A DNA stretch of 64,000 bases. Source: Bifidobacterium sp. ESL0690 (GTDB lineage Bacteria; Actinomycetota; Actinomycetes; Actinomycetales; Bifidobacteriaceae). The notes below the pieces were generated by a model. It saw only the letters and a program-made list of their open reading frames with translations. It was not told where the DNA came from and did no database searches. This document shows positions 48,494-56,358 of the stretch, piece by piece. The translations under genes and the position numbers were made by a program. The DNA lies in contig NZ_CP113939.1 in NCBI RefSeq assembly GCF_029392315.1, positions 1,054,001-1,118,000 of the forward strand, given 5' to 3'. Numbering within the stretch: the stretch's first letter is position 1; each line of letters begins with the position of its first letter.

Positions 48494-49906
48494 ATGGATA
48501 CGTTGACCATCGCCACTGTGGTTGTGCTCGTCATCGTGGCGGCGCTGCTCGTGTGGCTGTCGATGATGATGGCGTCGAGCGAATCCGCCGTCTCGCGCGT
48601 CACCAAGGCAAGCCTCAACAACCGGATCATCGAGATCCAGACCGATGACGAGGATCTCGGCAAGTTCGTACAGGCCAAGCAGATCCGTAAGGTCCACAAG
48701 GTGCAACGGCTTATCGTCGACCGTTACGCCACCGCCGGTTCCTGCGCGTTCTTCCGCATCTTCTGCAACGTCTTTGACGGCGTTTTGGTGGCGATTATCG
48801 TCATGCTGTTCTCAGAGCCCGTCTGGGTGGCGTTGGTTACGGGAGTGATTTTCGCGCTGATTGTCGCGGTGGTATCGGTTTTGCTCCGTCCGCGTTCCGC
48901 TGGTGCTTCCAAGCCACTCGACGTGATGATGCGATTCTCCGGCATCATTTCGCTGGCGGTTGTTCTGACACCGTTTGCCAAGGCCGGAGAAGGCAAGGAA
49001 CAACGCCGTCGTGACAAGGAAGACGAGCTTTCCGACGATGAAGAGCTTGAGAAGATTCAGCGTGAGCAGGGACGAGCGACCATTGACCGGTTGGTCGAAA
49101 CCGATGATTTTGACCCGGAAGTAGCGGAAATGCTGCGCAATGTGCTGATGCTTTCCGACACGTTGACCCGCGAGATCATGGTGCCGCGCACCGACATGAT
49201 TTGCGTCGAATCCGATTCCACGCTTGAGCACTTCCTGCAGCTCTGCTCGCGTTCCGGTTTCTCGCGCATCCCGATTATCGGTGATGACGTCGATGATTTG
49301 GTCGGCATGGCCTACCTGAAAGACGCCGTGCGCGCTACGGCCTTCAACCCCGAAGCCCGAACCCGCGAGGTCAAGTCGATTTGCCGCCAGCCGATGCTGG
49401 TGCCCGAATCCAAGCCGGTCGATGACCTCTTCCATGAGATGCAGCGCACGCGGCAGCATGTGGCTGTGGTGGTCGACGAATACGGCGGCATCGCCGGGCT
49501 GGTTACCATCGAGGATGCCATCGAGCAGATTGTCGGCGAGCTGGAGGACGAGCATGACCGCATTCAGCACACCGAGCCGAAGAAGATTGGTGATCATAAG
49601 TGGCAGATGCCCGCCCGCACGCCGATTGCTGACCTTGAGGAGTTGTTTGAAGTCGATATTGATGAGGATGACGTGGACACGGTTTATGGCCTCCTGACCA
49701 AGCTGCTCGGCCGAGTCCCAATCGTCGGCATGAGCGCGGTGACACGAGGCCTGCGTCTGACCGCCGTCGATTCTGCAGGTCGTCGCAAGAAGGTCTCCAC
49801 CATCGTGGTCGAGCCGGCAACGCTCGATATGGCCGAAAAACAGGACGAAGACGACGAAAACGAAATCAAACGAGACACGAACCAAGACGTAAAGGAAAAC
49901 GAATAA
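48494..49906 (+). CDS. CBS-domain/CorC-HlyC family membrane protein
   Basis: 470 residues. The N-terminal DUF21-like membrane region has helices at about 7-27 and two more at 90-130, plus a highly charged linker ([18 protein letters not shown]). After it comes the CBS pair: [42 protein letters not shown] and [48 protein letters not shown]. The CorC/HlyC domain follows. Such proteins are implicated in divalent cation homeostasis. It ends one base before era. Confidence 0.93.
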   Translation: MDTLTIATVVVLVIVAALLVWLSMMMASSESAVSRVTKASLNNRIIEIQTDDEDLGKFVQAKQIRKVHKVQRLIVDRYATAGSCAFFRIFCNVFDGVLVAIIVMLFSEPVWVALVTGVIFALIVAVVSVLLRPRSAGASKPLDVMMRFSGIISLAVVLTPFAKAGEGKEQRRRDKEDELSDDEELEKIQREQGRATIDRLVETDDFDPEVAEMLRNVLMLSDTLTREIMVPRTDMICVESDSTLEHFLQLCSRSGFSRIPIIGDDVDDLVGMAYLKDAVRATAFNPEARTREVKSICRQPMLVPESKPVDDLFHEMQRTRQHVAVVVDEYGGIAGLVTIEDAIEQIVGELEDEHDRIQHTEPKKIGDHKWQMPARTPIADLEELFEVDIDEDDVDTVYGLLTKLLGRVPIVGMSAVTRGLRLTAVDSAGRRKKVSTIVVEPATLDMAEKQDEDDENEIKRDTNQDVKENE

Positions 49907-49907
49907 C

Positions 49908-50972
49908 ATGACTGAGAACAAGAACAACGACAAGCAGCATGACGGCAAGGAACCGTATCGTTCCGGTTTTGTCGCTGTGGTCGGCCGTCCGAACGTTGGC
50001 AAGTCGACGCTTATCAATTCGCTTATCGGCACGCAGATTGCCATTGCTTCCTCGCGTCCCGAGACCACACGTAAGGCCATTCGCGGCATTCTGACCACTG
50101 ACAACGCCCAGCTGGTGTTGGTCGATACCCCCGGCATCCATCGTCCGCGCACGCTGCTGGGCCAGCGTCTGAACGACGTGGTGGACGAGTCCTTGAGCGA
50201 TGTGGACGAAATCGCGTTCCTGCTGCCCGCCGATCAGGAGATAGGACCGGGGGACAAGCGTATTCTGAGCCGTCTGCGCAGTGAGTTCGCGCGCAAGGTT
50301 GATGGCGGCGAAAACAGCAAGAAAATCGATAACAACAAAAGCGGCAAAGGTTCTCAAAACAGCAAGCAGGAAAATGACCGCGAGCAGGGCAAGTTCGTCT
50401 GGAAAGTGCCGCTGATCGCCATCGTCACCAAGATTGACGAGCTCAACCGTCAGGAGCTGATGGCCAAGCTTATCGAAATCAGCCAATTCGCCGACTTCAC
50501 CGATGTGGTGCCGGTCAGCGCTCTGGAGCGCGACAACGTGGCCGAGGTCAAGCGTGTGCTCATCGAGAACATGCCCGAAGGTCCGCAGATGTACCCCGAT
50601 GACCAGATCACCGAGGAAAAGCCGGAGGATACCATCGCCGAGCTGGTGCGCGGCGCGTTCCTCGAGGAGCTGGATGACGAGCTGCCGCATTCGCTCGCCG
50701 TGGTCGTGGACTCCATCGACCGCCCCGGCGAATCAGACAACCCCGAAACCGAGGACGGCAAAGCGCACGTTATGGTCTCCATCTACGTCGAGCGCGACTC
50801 CCAAAAGCCCATCATCATCGGCCACCGCGCCGAGCACCTGGTGCAGGTCAAAAAGCGCCTGCGTACGGCCGTCAATCGCATCGTAGCCCAAAAGTCCAAG
50901 CTCGACCTCCACGTAAAAGTCGCCAAAGGCTGGCAGTCCGATCCCAAGCAGCTGGAGCGGCTGGGGTTCTGA
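49908..50972 (+). CDS. era: GTPase Era
   Basis: 354 residues, about 50 longer than usual. It is a ribosome-assembly GTPase that binds 16S rRNA. G1 GRPNVGKS at 26-33, switch I SSRPETTRKAIRG, G3 DTPG at 73-76, G4 TKID at 174-177, G5 VSAL, and the C-terminal KH domain (VMVSIYVERDSQKPIIIGH, LDLHVKVAKGWQSDPKQLERLGF). The extra length is mostly a Lys/Asn/Ser-rich insertion at about 128-162, between G3 and G4. A clear terminator follows. Confidence 0.96.
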   Translation: MTENKNNDKQHDGKEPYRSGFVAVVGRPNVGKSTLINSLIGTQIAIASSRPETTRKAIRGILTTDNAQLVLVDTPGIHRPRTLLGQRLNDVVDESLSDVDEIAFLLPADQEIGPGDKRILSRLRSEFARKVDGGENSKKIDNNKSGKGSQNSKQENDREQGKFVWKVPLIAIVTKIDELNRQELMAKLIEISQFADFTDVVPVSALERDNVAEVKRVLIENMPEGPQMYPDDQITEEKPEDTIAELVRGAFLEELDDELPHSLAVVVDSIDRPGESDNPETEDGKAHVMVSIYVERDSQKPIIIGHRAEHLVQVKKRLRTAVNRIVAQKSKLDLHVKVAKGWQSDPKQLERLGF

Positions 50973-51051
50973 AAGTAGTGGAGACAAAGTCAATTTGTTT
51001 TCTCAAATAACTTCGTTATCGTAGTAACAGGGCTTTCGGGTCCTATGAATC

Positions 51052-51084
51052 GGCGGGAGGGAATCCCGCCATTTCTTTTCTTTT
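51052..51084 (+). terminator. Rho-independent terminator after era
   Basis: GGCGGGA (51052-51058), loop GGGAA, TCCCGCC (51064-51070), then ATTTCTTTTCTTTT. Confidence 0.9.
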
Positions 51085-51517
51085 GGAATGCGTGGATGAG
51101 TTAGACGTCCTTCGACGAGTTTGAATCTTTATAGCATTGATTCAGAAATTGCTTGTGTTTTTTATTTCGTAGCTTGATTCGTTGACTCCTAATGATGATT
51201 ATCGACATGTTTCACTGCCGGTTATCGACAATACCATTTGGTTCAGGTGGCTGATTTACCATTATGTTTGCAATTTTCCAAGTTGCAAACATAATGGTAA
51301 TATACCGACGAATTCTGATCTATTGATTTTCGACAAGGGTATGAATTCAAAAAACTACTATAAAACGTTCGCGTACAAAACAGCTCAAGTAAAGTATTAC
51401 TCTCGATGCGATAAATCGGACTTCATTGTCGTAAATCGGATATTCACTAAATAGTCCACTCGTTTAGCGAATATCATCCTATTGATAATAATACAACATT
51501 GAAATCTAGCATAACCA
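51085..51517. other. AT-rich gap with 18-bp perfect hairpin
   Basis: Between era and the lipoprotein gene lies about 430 bp of much lower GC than the surroundings. It contains TTACCATTATGTTTGCAA (51256-51273) and its exact reverse complement (51283-51300), loop TTTTCCAAG, without a T tract. A frame of 90 codons at 51182-51454 on the plus strand starts with TTG, lacks a ribosome binding site and runs through the hairpin; I do not accept it as a gene, though it could be the remnant of one. Confidence 0.55.
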
Positions 51518-51553
51518 AAAATATCTCACCTACAAAACGCGGGTGGGATATTT
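51518..51553 (-). terminator. Terminator of the lipoprotein gene
   Basis: On the minus strand AAATATCCCACC pairs with GGTGAGATATTT (one mismatch) and is followed by TTGG. It lies 21 bp beyond the stop codon. Confidence 0.72.
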
Positions 51554-51573
51554 ATGAAACTTTTTTATAATTA

Positions 51574-52191
51574 TTATCCAAATATCTTTTCTTCAACTGT
51601 TTTGCTTGCTTCTTCAGCGGTTGGAATATAATCGGATTTTGTTTCATAATCTTTGTTGTCGTTTTTAAAAGACATATAATCAATATCAAATTGGTTTGAT
51701 TTTGCTGTGGTTTTTATAGTAAGAAAGCCGCTGTGCTCTTTGTAATTAAAGAAACAATCAGTGCTGATACCATCATTCTTAACTTCATAATCGCTATCTA
51801 CTTTGCAGTCAGAATATCCTATTTCCTGTACGTGCGTATTTATATATGCATCTAGACCTGCGCGATTCTGGATACCTGCTTCACCAACAGTCTTGTATCC
51901 TAAATCCTTGGCAACTTGGCTGGCAGATAAGCCTTTGTCGTTGTCATTTTCTTTGCTTTGATTATCCTCTGATTCATTTTGCGAATCTTTTTTGGGCGCT
52001 GATTCTGAAGATGACTGCCCGCTGGATGCGGAACTGCTGCTGGAGCCTTGCGTTCCGCCGCATGCACTCAGCAATGTGGTAGTTGCCAATACGGCGACGG
52101 TGACTGAAATGAGCGTTCTTTTGAAGCGGCTTGGTTTTCCACTGACTGTGCTGTTTGAATGGTTGTTTCTGCCTATGGAATCCACGCTCAT
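51574..52191 (-). CDS. Secreted lipoprotein of unknown function
   Basis: 205 residues. A basic N-terminus (SRFKRTL) and hydrophobic stretch end in the lipobox LLSAC with the lipidated Cys at 44. Then follows a Ser-rich, then acidic Asn/Asp/Lys linker (45-85), typical for cell-wall-spanning tethers. The folded part has GLSASQVAKDLGYKTVGEAGIQN and two Cys (in YSDCKVDSDY and STDCFFNY) that may form a disulfide. AAAGAGAAG precedes the ATG. Low GC suggests acquisition. I do not recognise the domain. Confidence 0.8.
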   Translation of the reverse strand: MSVDSIGRNNHSNSTVSGKPSRFKRTLISVTVAVLATTTLLSACGGTQGSSSSSASSGQSSSESAPKKDSQNESEDNQSKENDNDKGLSASQVAKDLGYKTVGEAGIQNRAGLDAYINTHVQEIGYSDCKVDSDYEVKNDGISTDCFFNYKEHSGFLTIKTTAKSNQFDIDYMSFKNDNKDYETKSDYIPTAEEASKTVEEKIFG

Positions 52192-52358
52192 GATTCTTCT
52201 CTTTTCTGCCGCACCGCAATAATTCTTCTCAGTAATCTGTCTGTCGCCAATAACAAGCGAACTTAAATATTTTACAATGTCGAATTACTCTGATGCAACT
52301 TGTATCGCAATTTATGCAATACCAACATAATTGGTGATGGAAGTTCGAAACTCGTTGC

Positions 52359-52964
52359 CTATTCCCAAGTGGACACTTTGGCGACGCCTACGACAATGTC
52401 CATGTCACCTTCGGCGGGAACGTTGGTAGTGACGACCTCTTTGAAACCTGCCGGACGATACAGGTTCTCGAAGATCTCACGTCTGGCATCGATAAGGGCG
52501 TAGCGTCCGCCGACAACGTTCTGCGAACGGCCAATCAGCGAGCGAGCCTCTTTGAGAATGACCTTGCCTGGCAACTCGTTCTTGCTGTATTTGTCGGATC
52601 TGCCCAGTTCGCCGATGCAGTAGCCGCCGGCATGGTTGTCGCGCAGGTGCGTGTACGGCCCCTTGAACTGCTTCTGCTTCTTGCCTGACATCTTGCCGAA
52701 ATCGATGCTGGTGAGACACAGTTCGAAGAAGCCAGCCACTTCGACGGTTCCATCAGGTTGCTTACAAACCAGCAAGTAGGTGCGACCTTCGTTCGATTCC
52801 TCGATGGCCTCCACTTTGTTTGAAACAAAGGACTGAACGGATTGAGACCGGCTGCACTCAAACCGCTTCAACGCGTTGAATATGGCAATTTCATCCATAT
52901 TATTCTTCGGTTTTTTACAGGCGTCAATAATTTTTTGATAGGGGACTAGACGATAACTAATCAT
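52359..52964 (-). CDS. GNAT-like acetyltransferase domain protein
   Basis: 201 residues. The middle part (TYLLVCKQPDGTVEVAGFFELCLTSID) and YCIGELGRSDKYSKNELPGKVILKEARSLIGRSQ, then GGRYALIDARREIFENLYRPAGFKEV, follow the GNAT order: a strand with a beta-bulge, the acetyl-CoA loop region, and a final strand with N-LY-x-x-x-GF. The classic Q/R-x-x-G-x-G/A loop is replaced by KYSKNELPG, so cofactor binding is not certain. The start ATG overlaps the stop of the upstream 68-residue gene (ATGA). Possible toxin of a GNAT toxin-antitoxin pair, or an ordinary acetyltransferase. Confidence 0.72.
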   Translation of the reverse strand: MISYRLVPYQKIIDACKKPKNNMDEIAIFNALKRFECSRSQSVQSFVSNKVEAIEESNEGRTYLLVCKQPDGTVEVAGFFELCLTSIDFGKMSGKKQKQFKGPYTHLRDNHAGGYCIGELGRSDKYSKNELPGKVILKEARSLIGRSQNVVGGRYALIDARREIFENLYRPAGFKEVVTTNVPAEGDMDIVVGVAKVSTWE

Positions 52965-53167
52965 CGCTTTTCCTCCGCCTTCTTGGAATTGACCGAAGAA
53001 TCCGCTTCATCTTCATGTAACCATTTTTCAAGTTCTTCAAGTGTTACCAGATGAGAATGAAAGTTCTTGCCGATGGGGAATTTCTCGTCGGATTGGTCCA
53101 TGGCGATGAAGGCGTCGATGTTACTGTCGTCAATGACCAGATGCCCTCCCTCGGATAAGTAACTCAT
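52961..53167 (-). CDS. Small acidic protein overlapping the GNAT-like gene
   Basis: 68 residues from ATG 53167, chosen because AGGAGG lies seven bases upstream. It has 16 Asp/Glu against 7 Lys/Arg. The N-terminal half (GGHLVIDDSNIDAFIAMDQS) may be a small fold; the C-terminal half (TLEELEKWLHEDEAD) is an acidic helix. No ribbon-helix-helix or HTH is evident. Gene order (small acidic first, GNAT second, four-base overlap) and a palindromic operator upstream resemble a type II antitoxin, but this is inference. Confidence 0.68.
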   Translation of the reverse strand: MSYLSEGGHLVIDDSNIDAFIAMDQSDEKFPIGKNFHSHLVTLEELEKWLHEDEADSSVNSKKAEEKR

Positions 53168-53221
53168 GTCACTGCCTCCTTCCATGCTCCTGCAAAATAT
53201 GTATTTCAACGCGTAACGCCC

Positions 53222-53271
53222 AATATAGCATCAACCGCAAGCCGAGCCCAAAATCTTGATATCAAGATTTT
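53222..53271 (-). promoter_or_regulatory. Promoter with 22-bp perfect palindrome before the acidic-protein/GNAT operon
   Basis: Positions 53250-53271 are a perfect palindrome with centre ATCTTGATATCAAGAT. On the minus strand a -10 like TATATT (53222-53227) is spaced 18 bp from TTGGGC (53246-53251), which touches the palindrome. Further half-sites TCAAGATTT (53271-53279) and CCAAGATTT (53299-53307) follow. The layout fits an autoregulated promoter. Confidence 0.62.
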
Positions 53272-53453
53272 CAAGATTTCAAGGTTTTTATGGATATCCA
53301 AGATTTGTGGGCAGGCCAAAAAACGCGGAAGTTGGGCCTCACGAAACTTGAAAGACATCCGGTTTCTACCTCCAGACTCTCAGCGAGGGTAAGGTTTGGG
53401 CTAAGTGTGCCTTCAATTATTAGCTCGGCAAAATGAGTTTTGTTTTATAAACA

Positions 53454-53497
53454 GTTGTGCCCGCTAATCGTGATTGATACGAATTAGCGGGTACAAC
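53454..53497 (-). terminator. Terminator after the amino-acid binding-protein gene
   Basis: GTTGTGCCCGCTAAT (53454-53468) pairs with ATTAGCGGGTACAAC (53483-53497), one mismatch, 14-nt loop; on the minus strand TGTTTATAAAAC follows. Confidence 0.7.
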
Positions 53498-53546
53498 CTG
53501 TAAGCGACCGATTATTTCTTGGCTTTATTGTCAAGCCAGTGAATGA

Positions 53547-54452
53547 TCAGAGCTTGCCGCCTTCCACGACAATGTCGTCGGGGTTGGAGGAATCGCCGTA
53601 GACTGGCTTCAGGGTTTGCTCGTAGTCCTTGTGGAAGAACTGCTCCTTGCCCAGCTTCACGATTTCCTCATTGATGTAGTTCAAGAGTTCCTTGTTGCCT
53701 TTTTGCACGGCGGGTGCGATGGGCTGTTCGTCGCCGAGCTTGGTGATGCCGACAGTGAAGCCCTTGTTGGCTTTGGCCCACGCGAGCACCTCGGTGTTGT
53801 CGGTGCTCATCGCGTCGCCGCGGCCGTCGAGCAGCGCGTTGTAGGCGTCCGCGTACTGGTCGTACTTCTGCAGTTTGATGTCTGGATACTTGGCGAAATA
53901 CGGTTCGGCGGTGGTGCCCTTGGCGATGATCAGGGTCTTGCCCTTGAGCTCGTCGACGCTTTTGATCGGCTTGGAGTCGGGGGAGACCACGCCAAGCGCA
54001 ACTTTCATGTACGGCTTGGCAAAGTCGACCTTCTCTTCGCGTTCGGGGGTTACAGTGAAGTTGGCCAAAGTCACGTCGACCTTGTTGCTGGCGAGAACGT
54101 CAACGCGAGCCGCTGGGTCGACGGTGGTGTACTCGGGCTTTACTCCGAGGTCCTTGGCCAGACGTTCGGCGAAAACGATGTCGTAGCCTTGGTTCTTGCC
54201 GTCTTTGTCGACGTAGCCGAACGGCGCTTTGTCAGAGAAGACCGCGACCTTGAGTTTGCCGGACTTTTTGATTTGGGCAAGAGTACGTGCGGTTTGCTGT
54301 TTGCCTGCACCGGCAGAGCTGGAGCCGGAATTGTTGTCGCTGCTTGGTGTCGCGCCGGAGGGGCCGCATGCGGCGAATCCTGCGAGCATGGCCACGGCTG
54401 CTGCCGCTGAGATTGCTGCTTGTGCTGCACGTTTCAATACGTTCGTTGTCAT
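53547..54452 (-). CDS. Polar amino acid ABC transporter, substrate-binding lipoprotein
   Basis: 301 residues from ATG 54452. The signal peptide ends in the lipobox GFAAC (Cys 29), followed by a Ser/Gly linker. The SBP family 3 fold starts IKKSGKLKVAVFSDKAPFGYVD, then GYDIVFAERLAKDLG, DVTLANFTVTPEREEKVDFAKPYM and LKGKTLIIAKGTTAEPYF. This matches glutamate/aspartate-type binding proteins. It is the last gene of the transporter group, 360 bp after the ATPase gene, with a short Met-rich reading frame between them. Confidence 0.94.
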   Translation of the reverse strand: MTTNVLKRAAQAAISAAAAVAMLAGFAACGPSGATPSSDNNSGSSSAGAGKQQTARTLAQIKKSGKLKVAVFSDKAPFGYVDKDGKNQGYDIVFAERLAKDLGVKPEYTTVDPAARVDVLASNKVDVTLANFTVTPEREEKVDFAKPYMKVALGVVSPDSKPIKSVDELKGKTLIIAKGTTAEPYFAKYPDIKLQKYDQYADAYNALLDGRGDAMSTDNTEVLAWAKANKGFTVGITKLGDEQPIAPAVQKGNKELLNYINEEIVKLGKEQFFHKDYEQTLKPVYGDSSNPDDIVVEGGKL

Positions 54453-54663
54453 AATAATTCTTTCTTTTCTTTTGCTAAGTAATATCGGATAGGAATATAG
54501 AAGTGTCGATTGCAACCATGGAGGCATGGAATATCGAAATTCCAACGTTTCTAGGGTTCGCCAATATAGCGGTTCTGCCATTCACAGGCCGAAGCGTGCG
54601 TGCTTTGCGTAATAATCGCACTAAATTCGGTAATGGCGGGATATCAAATCTTATTGATGCAGA

Positions 54664-54762
54664 TCAGCGAGACAGGGAGGCCATGAGTTGACATCGGTTC
54701 GACTCCGTGGCGCTGCACATCTGTGCCATCACGCGCATATTCGGCATGTTCCGGTTCATCAT
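54664..54762 (-). CDS. Short Met-rich reading frame with strong ribosome binding site; possible leader peptide
   Basis: 32 codons, starting ATG ATG at 54762, with AAAGGGAGG five bases upstream, one of the best ribosome binding sites in the window. The peptide begins MMNRNMPNMRVMAQMC and has seven Met and two Cys; it ends with TGA at 54664. It lies between the ATPase and binding-protein genes of the amino-acid transporter. It may be an attenuation leader sensing Met/Cys supply, or a real micropeptide. No antiterminator was modelled. Confidence 0.45.
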   Translation of the reverse strand: MMNRNMPNMRVMAQMCSATESNRCQLMASLSR

Positions 54763-54812
54763 TTCGACCTCCCTTTGTTTGTCCATTGGTTGATGCCGGT
54801 AAAAACTATCAG

Positions 54813-55691
54813 CTATTGTCTCTCTCGAGCATACGTGAACGTGTTCAGGAACTGTTGGGCGCGTTCGGATTGTGGATGGGTGAAGAACTGTTCGGCGTTG
54901 TCGGATTCCTCGACGATGCCGCCGTCCTCAAGCAGGATGATATGGTCGGCGACCGCTCGGGCGAACGCCATCTCGTGGGTGACGATGAGCATCGTCTGTC
55001 CGCTGTCGGCAAGTTCGACGATGACATCGAGCACTTCGCGCACCATTTCGGGGTCGAGCGCGGCGGTGACTTCGTCGAAGAGCATGATCTGCGGGTGCTC
55101 GATCAGGGCGCGGCAGATGGCGACGCGCTGGCGCTGCCCACCGGAAAGCTCATGCGGCCATGCGTCCTGACGGTCGGCAAGTCCTACGCGTTCCAACAGT
55201 TTGATGGCTTCGGCCTTGACCTCGTCCTTCTTGCGTTTCTGCACTAGAACCGGGGCGAGCATGATGTTGCCAAGTACCGTCTTGTTGGGGAAGAGGTCAT
55301 AGCTTTGGAAGACCATGCCTACCTTGACGGGATTCGCGTCGTTGTCGCTGGCTTTGGAGCCTGAAGCAGTGACCTTGGAACCGGAAGTGCCTGAAGCATT
55401 GGCTGCGTTCGCTTTGGCGACATCCTTCTTCTTGCCCGACGTGCGCAACACCTCGTCGCCGATGGTGATGTCGCCGCCCTGAATGGGTTCGAGACCCGCG
55501 ATGGTGCGCAGCAGCGTGGACTTGCCAGAACCGGAAGGTCCGAGAATGACGAACACCTGACCGGCGGGTACGTCGAAGGAGATGTCGTTCAACACCGGCT
55601 TGTCGGCATTGTCATATTGCTTGATGATATGGCGAATATGAAGGGTTTCGTGCGCAGCATTCGGATTTGTCGTTGCAAGTGCATCAGTCAT
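54813..55691 (-). CDS. Polar amino acid ABC transporter, ATP-binding protein
   Basis: 292 residues from ATG 55691. Walker A GPSGSGKS at 51-58, Q-loop MVFQSYDLFPN from 126, signature LSGGQRQRVAICRAL, Walker B IMLFDEVTAALDPE and the switch His in VTHEM. It energises uptake through the two permeases. A 35-residue Ala/Ser/Lys/Asn-rich insertion at about 86-120, between Walker A and the Q-loop, is unusual for this otherwise standard family. It overlaps the upstream permease gene by eight bases. Confidence 0.95.
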   Translation of the reverse strand: MTDALATTNPNAAHETLHIRHIIKQYDNADKPVLNDISFDVPAGQVFVILGPSGSGKSTLLRTIAGLEPIQGGDITIGDEVLRTSGKKKDVAKANAANASGTSGSKVTASGSKASDNDANPVKVGMVFQSYDLFPNKTVLGNIMLAPVLVQKRKKDEVKAEAIKLLERVGLADRQDAWPHELSGGQRQRVAICRALIEHPQIMLFDEVTAALDPEMVREVLDVIVELADSGQTMLIVTHEMAFARAVADHIILLEDGGIVEESDNAEQFFTHPQSERAQQFLNTFTYARERQ

Positions 55692-56358
55692 GAGCCCACC
55701 TCTTTTCGAGCCTTCTGGCCACAATCGAAAGAGGCCAGCATACGAAGAAATACATGAAGAAAATCACGCCGTAAATCCATAGCGTCGCGTCCGGGTACTG
55801 GAAGCGGTTCGCGTCGATGATCTGCTGACCGACCTTGATGACCTCGATTACGCCGAGAAGTGCGGCCAGCGAGGTGGTTTTGACGATGCGGGTGATGAGG
55901 TTGACGCTGGCGGGAAGCAGGCGGCGCAAGGCCTGGGGAAGGATGACGCGGCTGAACGTCTGCCAAGGATTAAGGCCAAGCACTTGTGCGGATTCGTATT
56001 GCGTTCGCGGTATCGATTCAAGCGCGCCACGTACGAGATCGCCGAGCTCGGCTCCGCCCCAAAGTACGAAAACCAGTACACATGCACCGGTGGCGTCGAG
56101 ATTCCAATTAAAGGCGCGAGCGAACCCGTAGAAGGCAATGAACAGCAACGCAAGCTGTGGCATGATACGAATGAAATCGAGATAGACCCGCATCACAAAG
56201 CGCACAATTGGGTTGCGCAGCGTCATCAGCCAGCCGACGATAAGCCCGACCGGCAGGGAAAGCAGAACGGAGACCCCGGCAATCCAGATGGTGACCCACA
56301 AACCTTGCAGCAGACGCGGGAAGACGCCCGGCTGCAGCAGTATCTCAGCGCCGTGCAT
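55684..56358 (-). CDS. Polar amino acid ABC transporter, permease 2
   Basis: 224 residues with five membrane helices. The family motif is RGALESIPRTQYESAQVLGLNPWQTFSRVILPQALRRLLP, the EAA loop that touches the ATPase. It starts MHGAEILLQPGVFPRLLQGLWVTIWIAG. It overlaps permease 1 by 14 bases and the ATPase gene by eight, so all three are translationally coupled. Confidence 0.94.
   Translation of the reverse strand: MHGAEILLQPGVFPRLLQGLWVTIWIAGVSVLLSLPVGLIVGWLMTLRNPIVRFVMRVYLDFIRIMPQLALLFIAFYGFARAFNWNLDATGACVLVFVLWGGAELGDLVRGALESIPRTQYESAQVLGLNPWQTFSRVILPQALRRLLPASVNLITRIVKTTSLAALLGVIEVIKVGQQIIDANRFQYPDATLWIYGVIFFMYFFVCWPLSIVARRLEKRWAHD

Noticed and set aside
51182..51454. 90-codon frame on the plus strand in the AT-rich gap after era
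   Set aside because: TTG start without ribosome binding site, no family resemblance, and the frame runs through a perfect hairpin. At best a gene remnant.
54790..54812. Degenerate copy of the GCTGGTAAA repeat (TTGGTTGATGCCGGTAAAAAC)
   Set aside because: Only one arm resembles the family and no complementary arm follows; likely chance.
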